Counted from the first letter of the stretch, positions 8,265 to 17,041 are shown. The stretch is 64,000 nt of DNA from Rhodospirillales bacterium (GCA_016712595.1 JADJQT010000001.1:1857501-1921500); one strand, 5' to 3'. A program made the numbers and translations. Notes: generated by a model not told the origin, from the letters alone.

Positions 8265-8315
8265 CCCCTTGCCTCGGTCCGCCGTTGCGGAGACGCGGCA
8301 AGGGGTTTGCATTTT
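8265..8315 (+). terminator. Terminator-like hairpin after the F0 operon
   Basis: CCCCTTGCC (8265-8273) pairs with GGCAAGGGG (8297-8305), enclosing a second hairpin TCCGC-CGTT-GCGGA, and is followed by TTTGCATTTT. It stands 58 nt after the atpF stop and 50 nt before an IS end. Confidence 0.7.
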
Positions 8316-8364
8316 CTAACGCATTGGCGCCATGGATGTTCAGGGGCCGTGTTTGTTGTCGGTG

Positions 8365-9636
8365 TGAAGTGGAGCCCTTTGGTGGGATCACTGGAGCATC
8401 GTTCTTGATTGGAAGGCTGGCCGGCTCTGTCCTTGTCGATCACGCCACGCAAGGCGTTTGTTGCTGTTGTCGCGGTGGGCATGTGGGCGACGCGGCCGCG
8501 TCGACCAAACGAAGTGTCATGTGCACGGCGTTGCCGGGCAGGGAGCCGTGGATGCCATCGCGCCACACCGCCATCGGGGTCCGGCCGGCCAGCGCCCGAT
8601 GCGGCCGGCGGGTGTTGTAGAAGCCGATCCACGCGGCGATCCCGTCACGTGCATCGCGGCCGTCGGCGTAGCCCTTCAGATAGACGTCCTCGTCCTTCAG
8701 CGACCGCCACAGCCGTTCGATGAAGACGTTGCATCCATCGGCCGTCCATCGAGATCCGAATGTCGGCGCTCGCCAGCCGGCCGGTGAAGGCGGCGCTGAT
8801 GGACTGGCTGCCCTGGTCGGTATCGAAGATATCGCGCCGGCCGAAGCGCGCCAGCGCCTCGTCGAGGGCGTCGACGCAGAACGCGCCGTCCATCGTGTTC
8901 GACAGCCGCCAGGCCAGTACCGCCCGGCTCGCCCAGTCGATGATCGCCACCAGGTAGAGGAAGCCGCGTCCGATCGGGATGTAGGTGATATCCGCCGCCC
9001 ACACCTGGTTCGGCCGACATCACCTGGTCGCGCAGCAGATACGGGAAGATCTTGTGCCCCGGCGCCGGCTTGGTCGTCCGCGGCTTCGGCCCCAGGGCTA
9101 CGATCCCCATCCGCCGCATCAGCCGCTGCACCCGCTTGCGGTTGACCGAGAGACCTTCCGCCCGCAGCATCCCCGTCATCCGCCGCGAGCCGAGGAACGG
9201 CCAAGCGGTGAACAGCCCGTCGATCCGTAGCATCAGCGCCAGATCGGCGTCGTCGTTCGCCGGCGCTGGCCGGTACACGCCGGACCTCCTGGCTAAAAAA
9301 TCCCGCTCGACCGTCAGCTGCCCGATCTTGGCGTGCGGCGTCTCGATCTCCCGCTCGCGCGCCTCGTCCGCGTCGATGCCGACGCCCGGATCGAAGGCCG
9401 GCGCCGCGGTGTCCAAGAGCTGCTTCTTCCAGGCATAGCTCTGGTTCGGATGAACCTCATAACGCACCGCCAGGCCCGTCACCGTCGCCTGCTCCCGCAG
9501 CGCCTCCAGGGCGATCTTCGCCTTCAGCGCCGCATCGAGCTTCCGTCTCGGCTTCTTCATCATCATCTCCGTCTACCACGACGGAGCCGACCCCGCTCCA
9601 ATCAAGCCCCTAGTCCCAAATTCGGGGTCCACTTCA
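8365..9636 (-). mobile_element. IS3-family insertion sequence (1.27 kb)
   Basis: The element is bounded by inverted repeats TGAAGTGGAGCCC (from 8365) and, read inward from 9636, TGAAGTGGACCCC. It carries a minus-strand transposase gene of the IS3 type. A truncated second copy lies at 1087-1359 and a diverged end at 14707. No clear target duplication is seen. It separates atpF from an antiporter fragment and rnhB. Confidence 0.85.
8440..9566 (-). pseudogene. IS3-family transposase, broken by frameshifts
   Basis: Starting at 9566 the product reads as an OrfA-like helix-turn-helix (KPRRKLDAALKAKIALEALR, then HPNQSYAWKKQLLD) joined to the OrfB HTH_21 region (LMLRIDGLFTAWPFLGSRRM, LRAEGLSVNRKRVQRLMRRM). 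Near 9019 homology jumps to a second frame holding the integrase core (MWAADITYIPIGRGFLYLVA, FDTDQGSQ), and near 8745 to a third frame (NVFIERLWRSLKDEDVYLKG, FYNTRRPHRALAGRTP). At least two indels separate these blocks, so no functional transposase is made from this copy as read. Confidence 0.85.
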
Positions 9637-9843
9637 CGGCTTCTCCAGGCGTGAGCCGATGAGGCTGATCGCGGTCAGCAGCATGCGCACCACGCTCAGG
9701 TTGGCCAGCGCGTAGACCAGCGCCCGCCAGTCCCACAGCGGTACAGCCATCGGCAGCATCATCAGGCCGAAGATCAGGAAGACACACAGCGAAAACTGAG
9801 CGCTGTCCGCATCTTCCGGTTCCATGACGACCTCCGCGATCAC
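9637..9843 (-). pseudogene. Fragment of a cation:proton antiporter
   Basis: On the minus strand from 9843 the frame encodes FSLCVFLIFGLMMLPMAV followed by WRALVYALANLSVVRMLLTA and SLIGSRLEKP. This matches the membrane-helix block of CPA1-type (NhaP/KefB-like) Na+/H+ antiporters, which normally continues into a GWFGPRGL-like segment. That continuation is cut off at 9636 by the IS3 terminus, and the N-terminal part is also absent. It is a dead gene relic of about 68 codons. Confidence 0.55.
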
Positions 9844-9926
9844 GTCTGAGCCTCCTCGTCGCTCAGCCCTCGCGCATCATGACCATTGGCACGCGCAACT
9901 GGACACATAGGTCATAACCCACGAAA

Positions 9927-9979
9927 GGTAGTATAATCTACCGAAGTAGGGATAGCGATAAGGTAGGAATAGCGATAAG
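9927..9979 (+). promoter_or_regulatory. Palindrome-embedded -10 box and tandem 17-bp repeat before rnhB
   Basis: TATAAT (9932-9937) is flanked by perfect arms GGTAG (9927-9931) and CTACC (9938-9942). Just downstream two 17-bp copies stand in tandem with one mismatch: GTAGGGATAGCGATAAG (9946-9962) and GTAGGAATAGCGATAAG (9963-9979). The rnhB start is at 9988. No good -35 is visible. The structure suggests a regulated promoter or a small repeat expansion. Confidence 0.4.
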
Positions 9980-9987
9980 AAAGAGAA

Positions 9988-10611
9988 ATGCCGGATTTTT
10001 CAATTGAACTAAATGTGCGCGTAGCGGGTCCCGTTTGCGGTGTGGATGAAGCGGGGCGCGGTTCATGGGCCGGGCCAGTTGTCGCAGCGGCAGTCATTCT
10101 TGATCAAACGCGTATGCCGTCCTCGCTCGCCACTGCAATTGACGATTCAAAAAAGCTCTCCCGCGCCCGTCGCGAACAAATCGCCGTGGCGCTGCCAGCG
10201 TTTGCCTGCATTGGTATCGGCATGGCTGACGTCGCCGAGATTGAGCGACTAAACATTCTCTGGGCGTCAATTTTAGCGATGCACCGCGCCGTTGACGCAC
10301 TCAGTACACAGCCTGGAATGCCGCTCATCGACGGTAACCGTTCGCCCGATCTCGATTGTCAGGTGAAGTGCATTATCGGTGGCGACAGGCGGAGCCTTTC
10401 CATCGCCGCCGCATCGATTATTGCAAAGGTTACCCGCGACCGGATGATGTGCAGTTTATCTCATGGGTATCCCGGTTACGGATTCGAGCGTCACGTCGGC
10501 TATGGCACGCGCGAACATCGCGCAGCACTGCTTCGCCTCGGGCCAACACCGCTTCACCGTCTCGCATTCCCCTCCGTCCAGGTGATCCTAGGTCAGCTTG
10601 CCCCAGGATAG
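9988..10611 (+). CDS. rnhB: Ribonuclease HII
   Basis: RNase HII nicks RNA in RNA/DNA hybrids at embedded ribonucleotides and feeds excision repair. The 207-residue protein carries the catalytic N-terminal block GVDEAGRGSWAGPVVAAAVI (Asp-Glu), DDSKKLSRARREQI, later Asp residues around PLIDGN and AKVTRDRMM, and the RNase HII tail HVGYGTREHRAAL. Full length for the family. rnhB follows the F0 operon in many alphaproteobacteria; here an IS and an antiporter relic have been inserted between them. Confidence 0.95.
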   Translation: MPDFSIELNVRVAGPVCGVDEAGRGSWAGPVVAAAVILDQTRMPSSLATAIDDSKKLSRARREQIAVALPAFACIGIGMADVAEIERLNILWASILAMHRAVDALSTQPGMPLIDGNRSPDLDCQVKCIIGGDRRSLSIAAASIIAKVTRDRMMCSLSHGYPGYGFERHVGYGTREHRAALLRLGPTPLHRLAFPSVQVILGQLAPG

Positions 10612-11451
10612 CACAGCGCTGGCATCCCGGAAATTCCGTGATCTAACCTCCGAAAGCTCTGCCGATTTGAGATAGGTCACGAACTCATAAACGGGATTTC
10701 CAAGGCGGGAAGAATCTGATTCGAGCTCCTCGAAGGAGCGATCATGTCCCCACTGCGCTTTGAGCTGACGGATTTCGAATGGTCGATCATCGGGCCTCTG
10801 CTGCCGAACAAGCCGCGCGGCGTGCCGCGGGCCGATGACCGAAAGGTCCTGAACGGCATCTACTGGCGGCTGCGGACCGGCTCGCCCTGGGCGGATATAC
10901 TGGAGCGCTACGGCCCGTCGACGACCTGCTACAACCGCTTCGTCCGGTGGCGCGAGCGGGGCGTCTGGGACCGGCTCTTCGAGGCCGTTTCGGCGGCTTA
11001 CGAAGGCGATCTGCAAATGATCGACTCCTCTTCGATCCGCGTCCACCAGCATGCGGCGAACGTCAAAAAGGGGGCTCGCCGGGAGCCGGTGAAGGGGACG
11101 ACGCTCCAGCCCGGTGCATGGGGCGTTCGCGCGGCGGACTGACGACCAAGATCCATGCCCTCGTCGACGCCAACGGCAATCCGACCGCCCTGAAGCTCAC
11201 CGAAGGCCAGGCCCACGACGGCCGAAGCGCGAGCGATATGCTGGACGGGCTCGGTACCGGCCAGATTCTGCTCGCCGACCGCGCCTACGACAGCGATGCG
11301 CTGCGCACGGGCCTGGCCCAGCGGGGGGCTTGGGCCAACGTCAAACCCATGCCCAGGCGCGTCAACATCCCGGCCTTCAGCCCCTTCCTCGTACCCATCC
11401 GGCGAGGGCCGCGGCTGGAGTGGGTTGCCGGACCGGCGCAGTTGTGAGCGG

Positions 11452-12755
11452 CTATGCGGCGGTGCTGATTGGCTCTGGTACCTGCCAGTTCCAGGGCAGC
11501 AGCTCGTGGATGCGGCTGGTGGGGTGGCCGGGAAGGCGGGCGAGGACGGAGGCCAACCAGGCGCGGGGATCGATGCCGTTCAGCTTCGCCGTCTCGATCA
11601 GGGTGTACATCGCCGCCGCGCGACGACCGCCCTCGTCCGAGCCGGCGAAGGTCCAGTTGCGTCTGCCGACGGCGATGCCACGCAACGCGCGTTCCGCGGC
11701 GTTGTTCGAGAGGCAAACCCTGCCGTCGTCGAGGAAGCGGGTGAAGGCGGTCCAGCGCTTCAGCAGGTAGTCGATGGCTTTTGCCGTCTTCGACTTCGCC
11801 GACAGCCTCGCGTTCTGGTCGCGGAGCCAGGCTTCGAGGTCGAGGATCAGCGGGCGGGATCGCTGGTTGCGGACGGCCAGACGCTGCTCGGCCGAGGCGC
11901 CGTTGATCTCGCGCTCGATCGCGAACAGCGCGTCGATCCGCTTGACCGCCTCGATGGCGATCGGCCCCTGCTGCAGCTCCGCCAGCTCAAAGAAGCCGCG
12001 GCGGCCATGTGCCCAACAGCCGGCCTCGGTGATCGGGCCAGGCCGGCGATCGGTCTTGCACAGCCGGCCGAAGCCGGAGAAGGCGTCCGCCTGCATGATG
12101 CCGATCCAGCCCGCGAGGAAGCGTTCGGCGTGCACGCCGCTGCGGTCGGGCGAATAAAGAAGACGGCGGCCGGCGGGCCTGTTCCGTCCAGGTGGGGACC
12201 GCCGAACGGCCGGTCGTCGCGGACGACGGTCCACAGCCGACCTTCCTTCGTCTTGCCCTTCGCCAGCACCGGCACCGGCGTTTCGTCGGCGTGGATGCGG
12301 GCGGCGGCGCGGACGTGCGCCTCGATCGCCGCGGTCAGCGGCAGCAGGGACACGTCGCCGGCGCGGGATACACGACGCGGGTGCGCGGCAAGTGTTCCGG
12401 CAACCGCCGGCGCGCCGGCTTGCGTGGCGTCGCGGCGCTGCGCGCCGGGGTCGGCTCCGTTCCGCCGCCCGCAGCTCGGCCGCGGCATCGGCCTGGGCGA
12501 CGGTCTCCTGCAGCTCGGTCAGCGCCAGCTCCAGCTGCTCCAGCCGGGCGCTGCGCTCGGACGACGTGCCGAACCGTTGCCGGCGCAGCCGGGCGATCTC
12601 CAGCTTGAGGCGCTCGATTTCCAGGTCGAGAACCCGCTTCGTCTGCTTCGCGATCGCCGCTTCGGCCTCGGCAGCCACCGGGCCGCGCGCTCGGCGATGA
12701 TCATCGCGTGCGCTTCGGCGAGGTCGGCGGGCAGCGGCTCGGGCGTCGTCATCAC
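11452..12755 (-). pseudogene. tnpC: IS66 transposase TnpC, multiple frameshifts
   Basis: The IS66 DDE transposase is readable only in pieces: an N-terminal start (TTPEPLPADLAEAHAMIIAE), the leucine-zipper and HTH region (LEIERLKLEIARLRRQRFG), a middle block in another frame (HADETPVPVLAKGKTKEGRL, VRDDRPFGG) and the C-terminal block (MQADAFSGFGRL, CWAHGRRGFFEL, CLSNNAAERALRGIAVGRRN). The needed frame changes fall near 12680, 12450 and 12170. As read, the transposase is dead although the element ends are perfect. Confidence 0.85.
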
Positions 12756-12799
12756 GACCCGAACTGAATCAGATTCTCACGCCTTTGTAAGCTGTTATC

Positions 12800-13146
12800 T
12801 CATCCGGCGGCGATCGGACGCCAGGTTCGCCGCGGCATCCTCCAGTCTATGCCCTCGAGCAGATACGCGAGCTGCGCCGGCGTGATCGTCACCGTTCCAT
12901 CGGCCGCCGACGGCCACAGAAACCGACCGCGTTCGAGACGTTTGGCGAACAGGCACAGGCCCTGGCCGTCGTGCCAAAGGATCTTCAAAGGTCACCGCGT
13001 CTTCCACGGAAGACGAACAAATGACCACAGTGCGGGTCCTGCTTCAGCCTTTCCTGCACCTGCAGCGCCAGCCCATCGAAGCCGCGCCGCATGTCGGTGT
13101 GTCCGGTCGCCAGCCACACCCGGGCGCCGGTCGGAACGGCAATCAT
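12800..13146 (-). pseudogene. tnpB: IS66 accessory protein TnpB, frameshifted
   Basis: The start ATG overlaps the tnpA stop as ATGA. The product has the TnpB signature VWLATGHTDMRRGFDGLALQ and CGHLFVFRGRRGDL, then a stop at 12985-12987. The rest (KILWHDGQGLCLFAKRLERG and LAYLLEGIDWR) is in the next frame, so one missing base near 12987 breaks the gene. IS66 TnpB is required for transposition in studied elements. Confidence 0.85.
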
Positions 13147-13604
13147 CGCCGATCCAAAACGTCCAGAACCCGCCGCAGCGCCTCGGCGTCGAAATCGCCA
13201 ACCACGCGGACACAGCGACCCGCGCCGAGTTCGATCTCGATCACCCCCGACCGGCCTTGCCCAGGCTTCGCGGGCGGCATCATCGCCGGCACACCCGCAG
13301 CCCTGCCCGCAGGCCCCGCCGCGACGGCCTCCGTCGCCGCCACCTCGTTCGCGGCCGCGTCTTCCGCGACCTCGACGGCGACGAACGATGGCAATTTCGA
13401 AGCACCGGGGATGTCGATCACGACCAGCGCCGCCAGACGCCGCCATTTGAACACCTGTGCCGGCAGCAGCCCATGCCGCCGCGCCACCGCCGAGATCACC
13501 ACTCCCGGCGCCGACGCCTCCGCCAGAACCGCAAGCTTCTGCCCGAGCGAGAACCGACGCCGCCGCTCGACCCGTCCCAGTACCTCACCCTGACGATAAG
13601 ACAT
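13143..13604 (-). CDS. tnpA: IS66 accessory protein TnpA
   Basis: A 153-residue protein with an N-terminal helix-turn-helix (RRRFSLGQKLAVLAEASAPG, VISAVARRHGLLPAQVFKWR), typical of IS66 TnpA, and an Ala-rich linker leading to a C-terminal region (EIELGAGRCVRVVGDFDAEA) also usual for these proteins. The ATG at 13604 is preferred to the longer in-frame start at 13652, which adds non-homologous residues. Its stop overlaps tnpB. This is the only intact gene of the element. Confidence 0.85.
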   Translation of the reverse strand: MSYRQGEVLGRVERRRRFSLGQKLAVLAEASAPGVVISAVARRHGLLPAQVFKWRRLAALVVIDIPGASKLPSFVAVEVAEDAAANEVAATEAVAAGPAGRAAGVPAMMPPAKPGQGRSGVIEIELGAGRCVRVVGDFDAEALRRVLDVLDRR

Positions 13605-13855
13605 CGATCTTGCGCTGCCGCTAGCTCCAAATCCGAGCCAAATGCCGCACAAAATCCCGCCTCACCACAAGGCGGCCATCACCGGATGCGTACCCTTCCT
13701 CTACCGCTATCGCAACCTCGTCGAGCGCTTCTTCAACAAGATCAAGCCTTTCCGCGCCGTCGCCACCCGCTTCGAAAAGCGCGACGCCAACTACCTCGCA
13801 ACCGTCAAGCTCGCCGCTGCACGCATCTGGATGCGCTTTATGAGTTCGTGACCTA

Positions 13856-14703
13856 GGGTCTGTGGACATTCACCTGAGCGCCAGATAGGAGCCTGCGAGA
13901 TGGATCATGGCTCTGAAGCTGGTGTGGGTTTTGTCGTAGCGCGTCGCGACGCGGCGAAACTCTTTGAGATTGCAGAAGAAATTTTCCACGAGATGGCGCC
14001 AGCGGTACATGGCGAGGTCGCACGGGATGGAGTGCTTGCGGTTGGCCTTGGGCGGGATAACCGCGAGGGTGCCGCGACTGTTCAGTTCGGCACGGATCCA
14101 GTCAATGTCGAAGGCCTTGTCGCCAAGCAGAGCGGCAAAGTCGATTTCGGCGATCAGCGGCGCAACGCCGAGGCTGTCGTGCCGCTGGCCGGGCAGAAGA
14201 ATGAAGCGCGCCAGGTTGCGAGGGCATCGACCAGCGCCACGATCTTGGTCGTCAGGCCGCCGCGCGATCGGCCGAGGGCCTGATTTTGAGTCCCCCCCCT
14301 TGCGCCGGTGCCCTTCTGGTGGACCCGGACGATGGTGCCGTCGATGATCGCGTACTCGAAGTCCGGATCATCCGACAAGCTTTTGAAAAGTCTTTCGAAG
14401 ACGCCCTTCTGCGCCCATCGGCGAAAGCGCCGAAAGACCGAGTTCCAGCACCCAAAGGTTTCGTGCAAATCGCGCCAGGGCGCCCCGGTGCGGGTAATCC
14501 AGAATACGGCTTCGAGAAACCGGCGGTTGTCCACAGCCGAGCGGCCGGGGTCGCCCGGCTTGCCAGGAAGCATCGGCGCTATCCGCCGCCACTGCGCATC
14601 GCTCAACACGTTTCGATCCAAGGCTGATCTCCATTTTTCAGCCTTGAATCAAATTTCGCCCCTCAAGGGAATCCCTCTCGATCACATGAATGTCCACAGA
14701 CCC
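13856..14703 (-). mobile_element. Second IS5-family element, abutting the first
   Basis: Perfect 17-bp inverted repeats GGGTCTGTGGACATTCA (13856-13872) and its complement (14687-14703) bound an 848-bp element. TA flanks both sides (13854-13855 and 14704-14705), and the left TA is the same dinucleotide that serves as the right duplication of the first IS5 element. Confidence 0.9.
13870..14621 (-). pseudogene. IS5-family transposase, frameshifted
   Basis: From 14621 the frame reads MDRNVLSDAQWRRIAPMLPG, FWITRTGAPWRDLHETFG, IIDGTIVRVHQKGTGARGG and SRGGLTTKIVALVDAL. It then loses the family pattern near 14220, where one missing base would restore NLARFILLPGQRHD. The C-terminal half (DKAFDIDW, FFCNLKEFRRVATRYDKTHT, AMIHLAGSYLALR) continues in the other frame to a stop inside the terminal repeat. 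It is a DDE transposase of a different IS5 subgroup from the first element. Confidence 0.85.
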
Positions 14704-14706
14704 TAG

Positions 14707-14850
14707 TGAGGTGGGTCGGTCTCGTGGGACCGCCGAACCATCGGTCCTGATTGAAAAGCGGGCTGGTTCGTCCTCCTTGAGCACGCCACACAATCATCGG
14801 CTTTAGAGACGAATCGCTCTGTGCAGGCGCAGAAGTGGTTCTGGGTGCCT
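14707..14850 (-). mobile_element. Diverged terminus of an IS3-type element
   Basis: Beginning TGAGGTGGGTCGG at 14707, the sequence aligns loosely with the left end of the IS3-type element at 8365 (shared blocks GTGGGA, CATCG, CTGATTG, GCACGCCACAC against GATCACGCCACGC). No transposase core is present. It is a relic, directly against the TA duplication of the second IS5 element; the right border is uncertain. Confidence 0.45.
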
Positions 14851-14911
14851 TGACGCCCGGGTGTGGGCATCGGATGCTCGGTTGTGGCGACAGACAAAAG
14901 GGAACGCACTG

Positions 14912-15643
14912 ATGGGCAAAGAGGATCAGCGGGCGGCGAAAGGAGAAACGGCGAATAAGGGGCGGCGAGAGGCGTACTCCCGCCGCGAGGTGCTCGCTGG
15001 CCTCGCCGCAGGCGCAGTCCTGTTCGCAGCACCGGACGGGCAGGGCGCTGCGGCGACGCCGTCGCGGCCCGCGCCACGCCCCGAGCGGATTCACTTCGAT
15101 GTGGTGCGCTCGGGCGCGGTTATCGGCACACACGATGTCGATTTTTCCACCGGTGCAGCAGGTCTGAGCGTGCGAACGCACATCAATATTGCCGTTACAC
15201 TTCTTGGCGTGAACGTGTTCGAGTTCCGCCACGACGGCACCGAGGTGTGGAAAAATGACCGTCTCGTCTCGTTCGACAGCAAAACGCACGACGATGACAG
15301 CGACTTCTTCGTCATCGGCCGTGCGACATCCAACGGTTTTGCCATCACCAACAAGAAAGGAAATCTCATGGCTCCTGCCGACATTATGGTCGGCAGCTTT
15401 TGGCGCCCGGCGATCGCCCAGCAAACGCAGTTGATCGATCCCCAGCGTGGGCGGATCAAGGAACAGCAGCGACTGGGCGAAGATACGATCGAGGTTCTGG
15501 TCAGAGGGGAGACCATTAAGGCGACGCGCTACCGGGTGTCCGGCGTAACCGATGGCTGGGTCGCGTACGATGCCCACAATCGGTGGGTCGCTGCCGAACT
15601 GCAGAAAAAAGGATCCGCCATTCTTTATCGTCTGCCCGCCTGA
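14912..15643 (+). CDS. DUF6134-family exported protein
   Basis: A 243-residue protein with a Tat-type signal (SRREVLAGLAAGAVLF) followed by a beta-rich region (IHFDVVRSGAVIGTHDVDFS, VFEFRHDGTEVWKNDRLVSF) of the DUF6134 kind; function unknown, likely periplasmic. The ATG at 14912 follows AGGGA by about nine bases and is chosen over a start at 14861 that lies in the IS-derived stretch. The IS stack ends only about 60 bp upstream, so its original promoter may have been displaced. Confidence 0.75.
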   Translation: MGKEDQRAAKGETANKGRREAYSRREVLAGLAAGAVLFAAPDGQGAAATPSRPAPRPERIHFDVVRSGAVIGTHDVDFSTGAAGLSVRTHINIAVTLLGVNVFEFRHDGTEVWKNDRLVSFDSKTHDDDSDFFVIGRATSNGFAITNKKGNLMAPADIMVGSFWRPAIAQQTQLIDPQRGRIKEQQRLGEDTIEVLVRGETIKATRYRVSGVTDGWVAYDAHNRWVAAELQKKGSAILYRLPA

Positions 15644-15741
15644 TCGACGAACGATGATCCGATAGCCCCTATTTTTCGTTGGGTTGTGTTATTTGCGTTG
15701 GTGGCGTAAGGTGTACAAATATGGCCCTAACGGGGTAATGT

Positions 15742-16317
15742 ATGCCGATGCGACGCAGCGGAGCCATCGTAGCGTTGTTCTGCGCGGTAGGGTTGTCCGG
15801 ATGCGCACATACGCTCACCGCAGAGACGCAGCAACCACCATCGGCGCCGGTCTCGATAATGGTCATTGGACCAATTGTAAGCGAGGATCGTGATCCGCAA
15901 AAACAACGTGCCGTGCGTCGTTATCGCCGTGCGCTGGTTTTCGAGCTTGTGGAGTTGAAGGCTTTCGACTCGGTGCTAACAACGGCACCGACGCCGCTCC
16001 CCGCAGGCGCAGTGATGTTTACCGGCGCTTTCACCGATGTCCGCGACGGCTCCGAAGCACTACGCTTTCTCATCGGCTCAGGCCTTGGTGAACCTTATGC
16101 CGAAGGGCAGTTTCAGATTGACGACGCGTCCGGAACGGAGCTTGCGGCGTTCTCCGAAGAAGTTCGTGGCTTCGGCGGAACGGGATCGTCGGCGCAATGG
16201 AACCCGATCTACGTCGACGACGTCATCGACAATTTCGCCCGGTTGACGGCAACGGCGATCGTCCGTTGGACGCGGGGAAAGGACCTCGAGCCGTCGATGT
16301 GGAGCTATATCTGGTAA
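15742..16317 (+). CDS. DUF4410-like lipoprotein
   Basis: A 191-residue predicted lipoprotein: signal peptide with lipobox VGLSGC at about residues 16-21. The mature part (SIMVIGPIVSEDRD; FTGAFTDVRDGSEALRFLIG with a Gly-rich turn; NFARLTATAIVRW at the end) resembles DUF4410 proteins, which are outer-membrane-associated and of unknown function. The assignment is by overall pattern only. About 100 bp separate it from the DUF6134 gene. Confidence 0.6.
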   Translation: MPMRRSGAIVALFCAVGLSGCAHTLTAETQQPPSAPVSIMVIGPIVSEDRDPQKQRAVRRYRRALVFELVELKAFDSVLTTAPTPLPAGAVMFTGAFTDVRDGSEALRFLIGSGLGEPYAEGQFQIDDASGTELAAFSEEVRGFGGTGSSAQWNPIYVDDVIDNFARLTATAIVRWTRGKDLEPSMWSYIW

Positions 16318-16540
16318 ATTCAGCTCGGCCACCGACGACATAGCGATATCAAGTTTTCCATTTTATTTTATAGCCTTCCATTGCGTGCTCGCCAATGCCT
16401 CGCATCCTTCAATCGCATCCTCACTATCGTTTTGCTTATGCACAATCGATATCTCGTTTAAGCCATGTCATCATTGTTGAAGAATTATTTTTGGCAGAGT
16501 ATGGTTGATTAAGACTTGAACGGGTACTTGGGAGGTCCCG

Positions 16541-17041
16541 ATGAAGAAGGTTGCTGTTTGCGTTCTAGCCTTCGGATTGATTTCGTCCGGTGAAGCCCTG
16601 GCGCAGGGAAAAGGGAGTCCAAACAACGTCGGCTGCGGCCTTGGCTCGCAGGTTTGGGAGGGCTCCAAGGGCGTCTTTCCGCAAGTATTCGCGGCGACGA
16701 CCAATGGTACCTTCGGCACCCAAACGTTTGGGATTTCGTCCGAGACCTCGGGATGCGCACGCAACGGCGTGGTCAGGCAACCGGACAAGATGGCGATGTT
16801 CATCGCGCCGAACATGAACCGCTTGGTGCAAGATATGTCGCGCGGAGATGGCGAGACGCTGGCCTCGCTGGCGGACGTCATTGGTATCGACGCCACCGAT
16901 CGGCCGGTTTTTTTTGCCGCAACCCAATCCAATTTCACTCGTATCATGCCCAATGAGAGCGTGACGGCGGACGAAATGGCCGCCTCGATCCAATCGGTTA
17001 TGCGAGGGGACAAGGTGCTTAAGCGTTACGTCATGTCCTGA
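16541..17041 (+). CDS. DUF3015-family periplasmic protein
   Basis: A 166-residue exported protein with a Sec signal (VAVCVLAFGLISSGEALAQG) and the DUF3015 pattern: GCGLGSQVWEG near the mature N-terminus, FAATTNGTFGTQTFGISSET, a further Cys, then an acidic/Ser region predicting helices. Function unknown; such genes often stand beside DUF4105 genes, as here. A strong Shine-Dalgarno (GGGAGG) precedes the ATG. The 223 bp upstream are AT-rich and probably hold its promoter. Confidence 0.85.
   Translation: MKKVAVCVLAFGLISSGEALAQGKGSPNNVGCGLGSQVWEGSKGVFPQVFAATTNGTFGTQTFGISSETSGCARNGVVRQPDKMAMFIAPNMNRLVQDMSRGDGETLASLADVIGIDATDRPVFFAATQSNFTRIMPNESVTADEMAASIQSVMRGDKVLKRYVMS

Larger units (their letters stand above)
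11391..13693 (-). mobile_element. IS66-family element with 8-bp target duplication
   Basis: The termini GTACCCATCCGGCGAGGGCC (11391-11410) and, read inward from 13693, GTACGCATCCGGTGATGGCC are near-perfect inverted repeats. The flanking octamer CCTTCCTC occurs at 11383-11390 and again at 13694-13701. The 2303-bp element has the usual three genes tnpA-tnpB-tnpC on the minus strand. Confidence 0.95.
10744..13851 (+). pseudogene. IS5-family transposase split by an IS66 insertion
   Basis: Frame one (10744-11142) gives the N-terminal half (ELTDFEWSIIGPLLPNKPRG, MIDSSSIRVHQHAAN). A second overlapping frame continues RSRGGLTTKIHALVDANGNP, ILLADRAYDSDAL and IPAFSPFL; a two-frame arrangement is normal for IS427-type elements and suggests programmed frameshifting. 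IS66 interrupts at 11390, and the rest (YRYRNLVERFFNKIKPFRAV, RDANYLATVKLAAARIWMRF) resumes at 13702. Removing 2303 bp of IS66 plus the 8-bp duplication puts both halves in the same frame, so this transposase was intact until the insertion. Confidence 0.88.
10675..13853 (+). mobile_element. IS5-family (IS427-like) element interrupted by IS66
   Basis: The inverted repeats GGTCACGAACTCATAAA (10675-10691) and its complement (13837-13853) are perfect, with TA on both outer sides (10673-10674 and 13854-13855) as target duplication. Without the IS66 insertion and its 8-bp duplication the element is 868 bp, normal for the IS427 group. It sits 64 bp after rnhB. Confidence 0.9.

Noticed and set aside
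11296..12885. A 529-codon frame on the plus strand across IS66
   Set aside because: It runs antisense to tnpC, whose conserved blocks are clearly on the minus strand, and has no recognisable domains.
10675..14703. The two IS5-family elements as a composite transposon carrying IS66 as cargo
   Set aside because: They have different terminal repeats and belong to different subgroups; IS66 has its own ends and 8-bp duplication.
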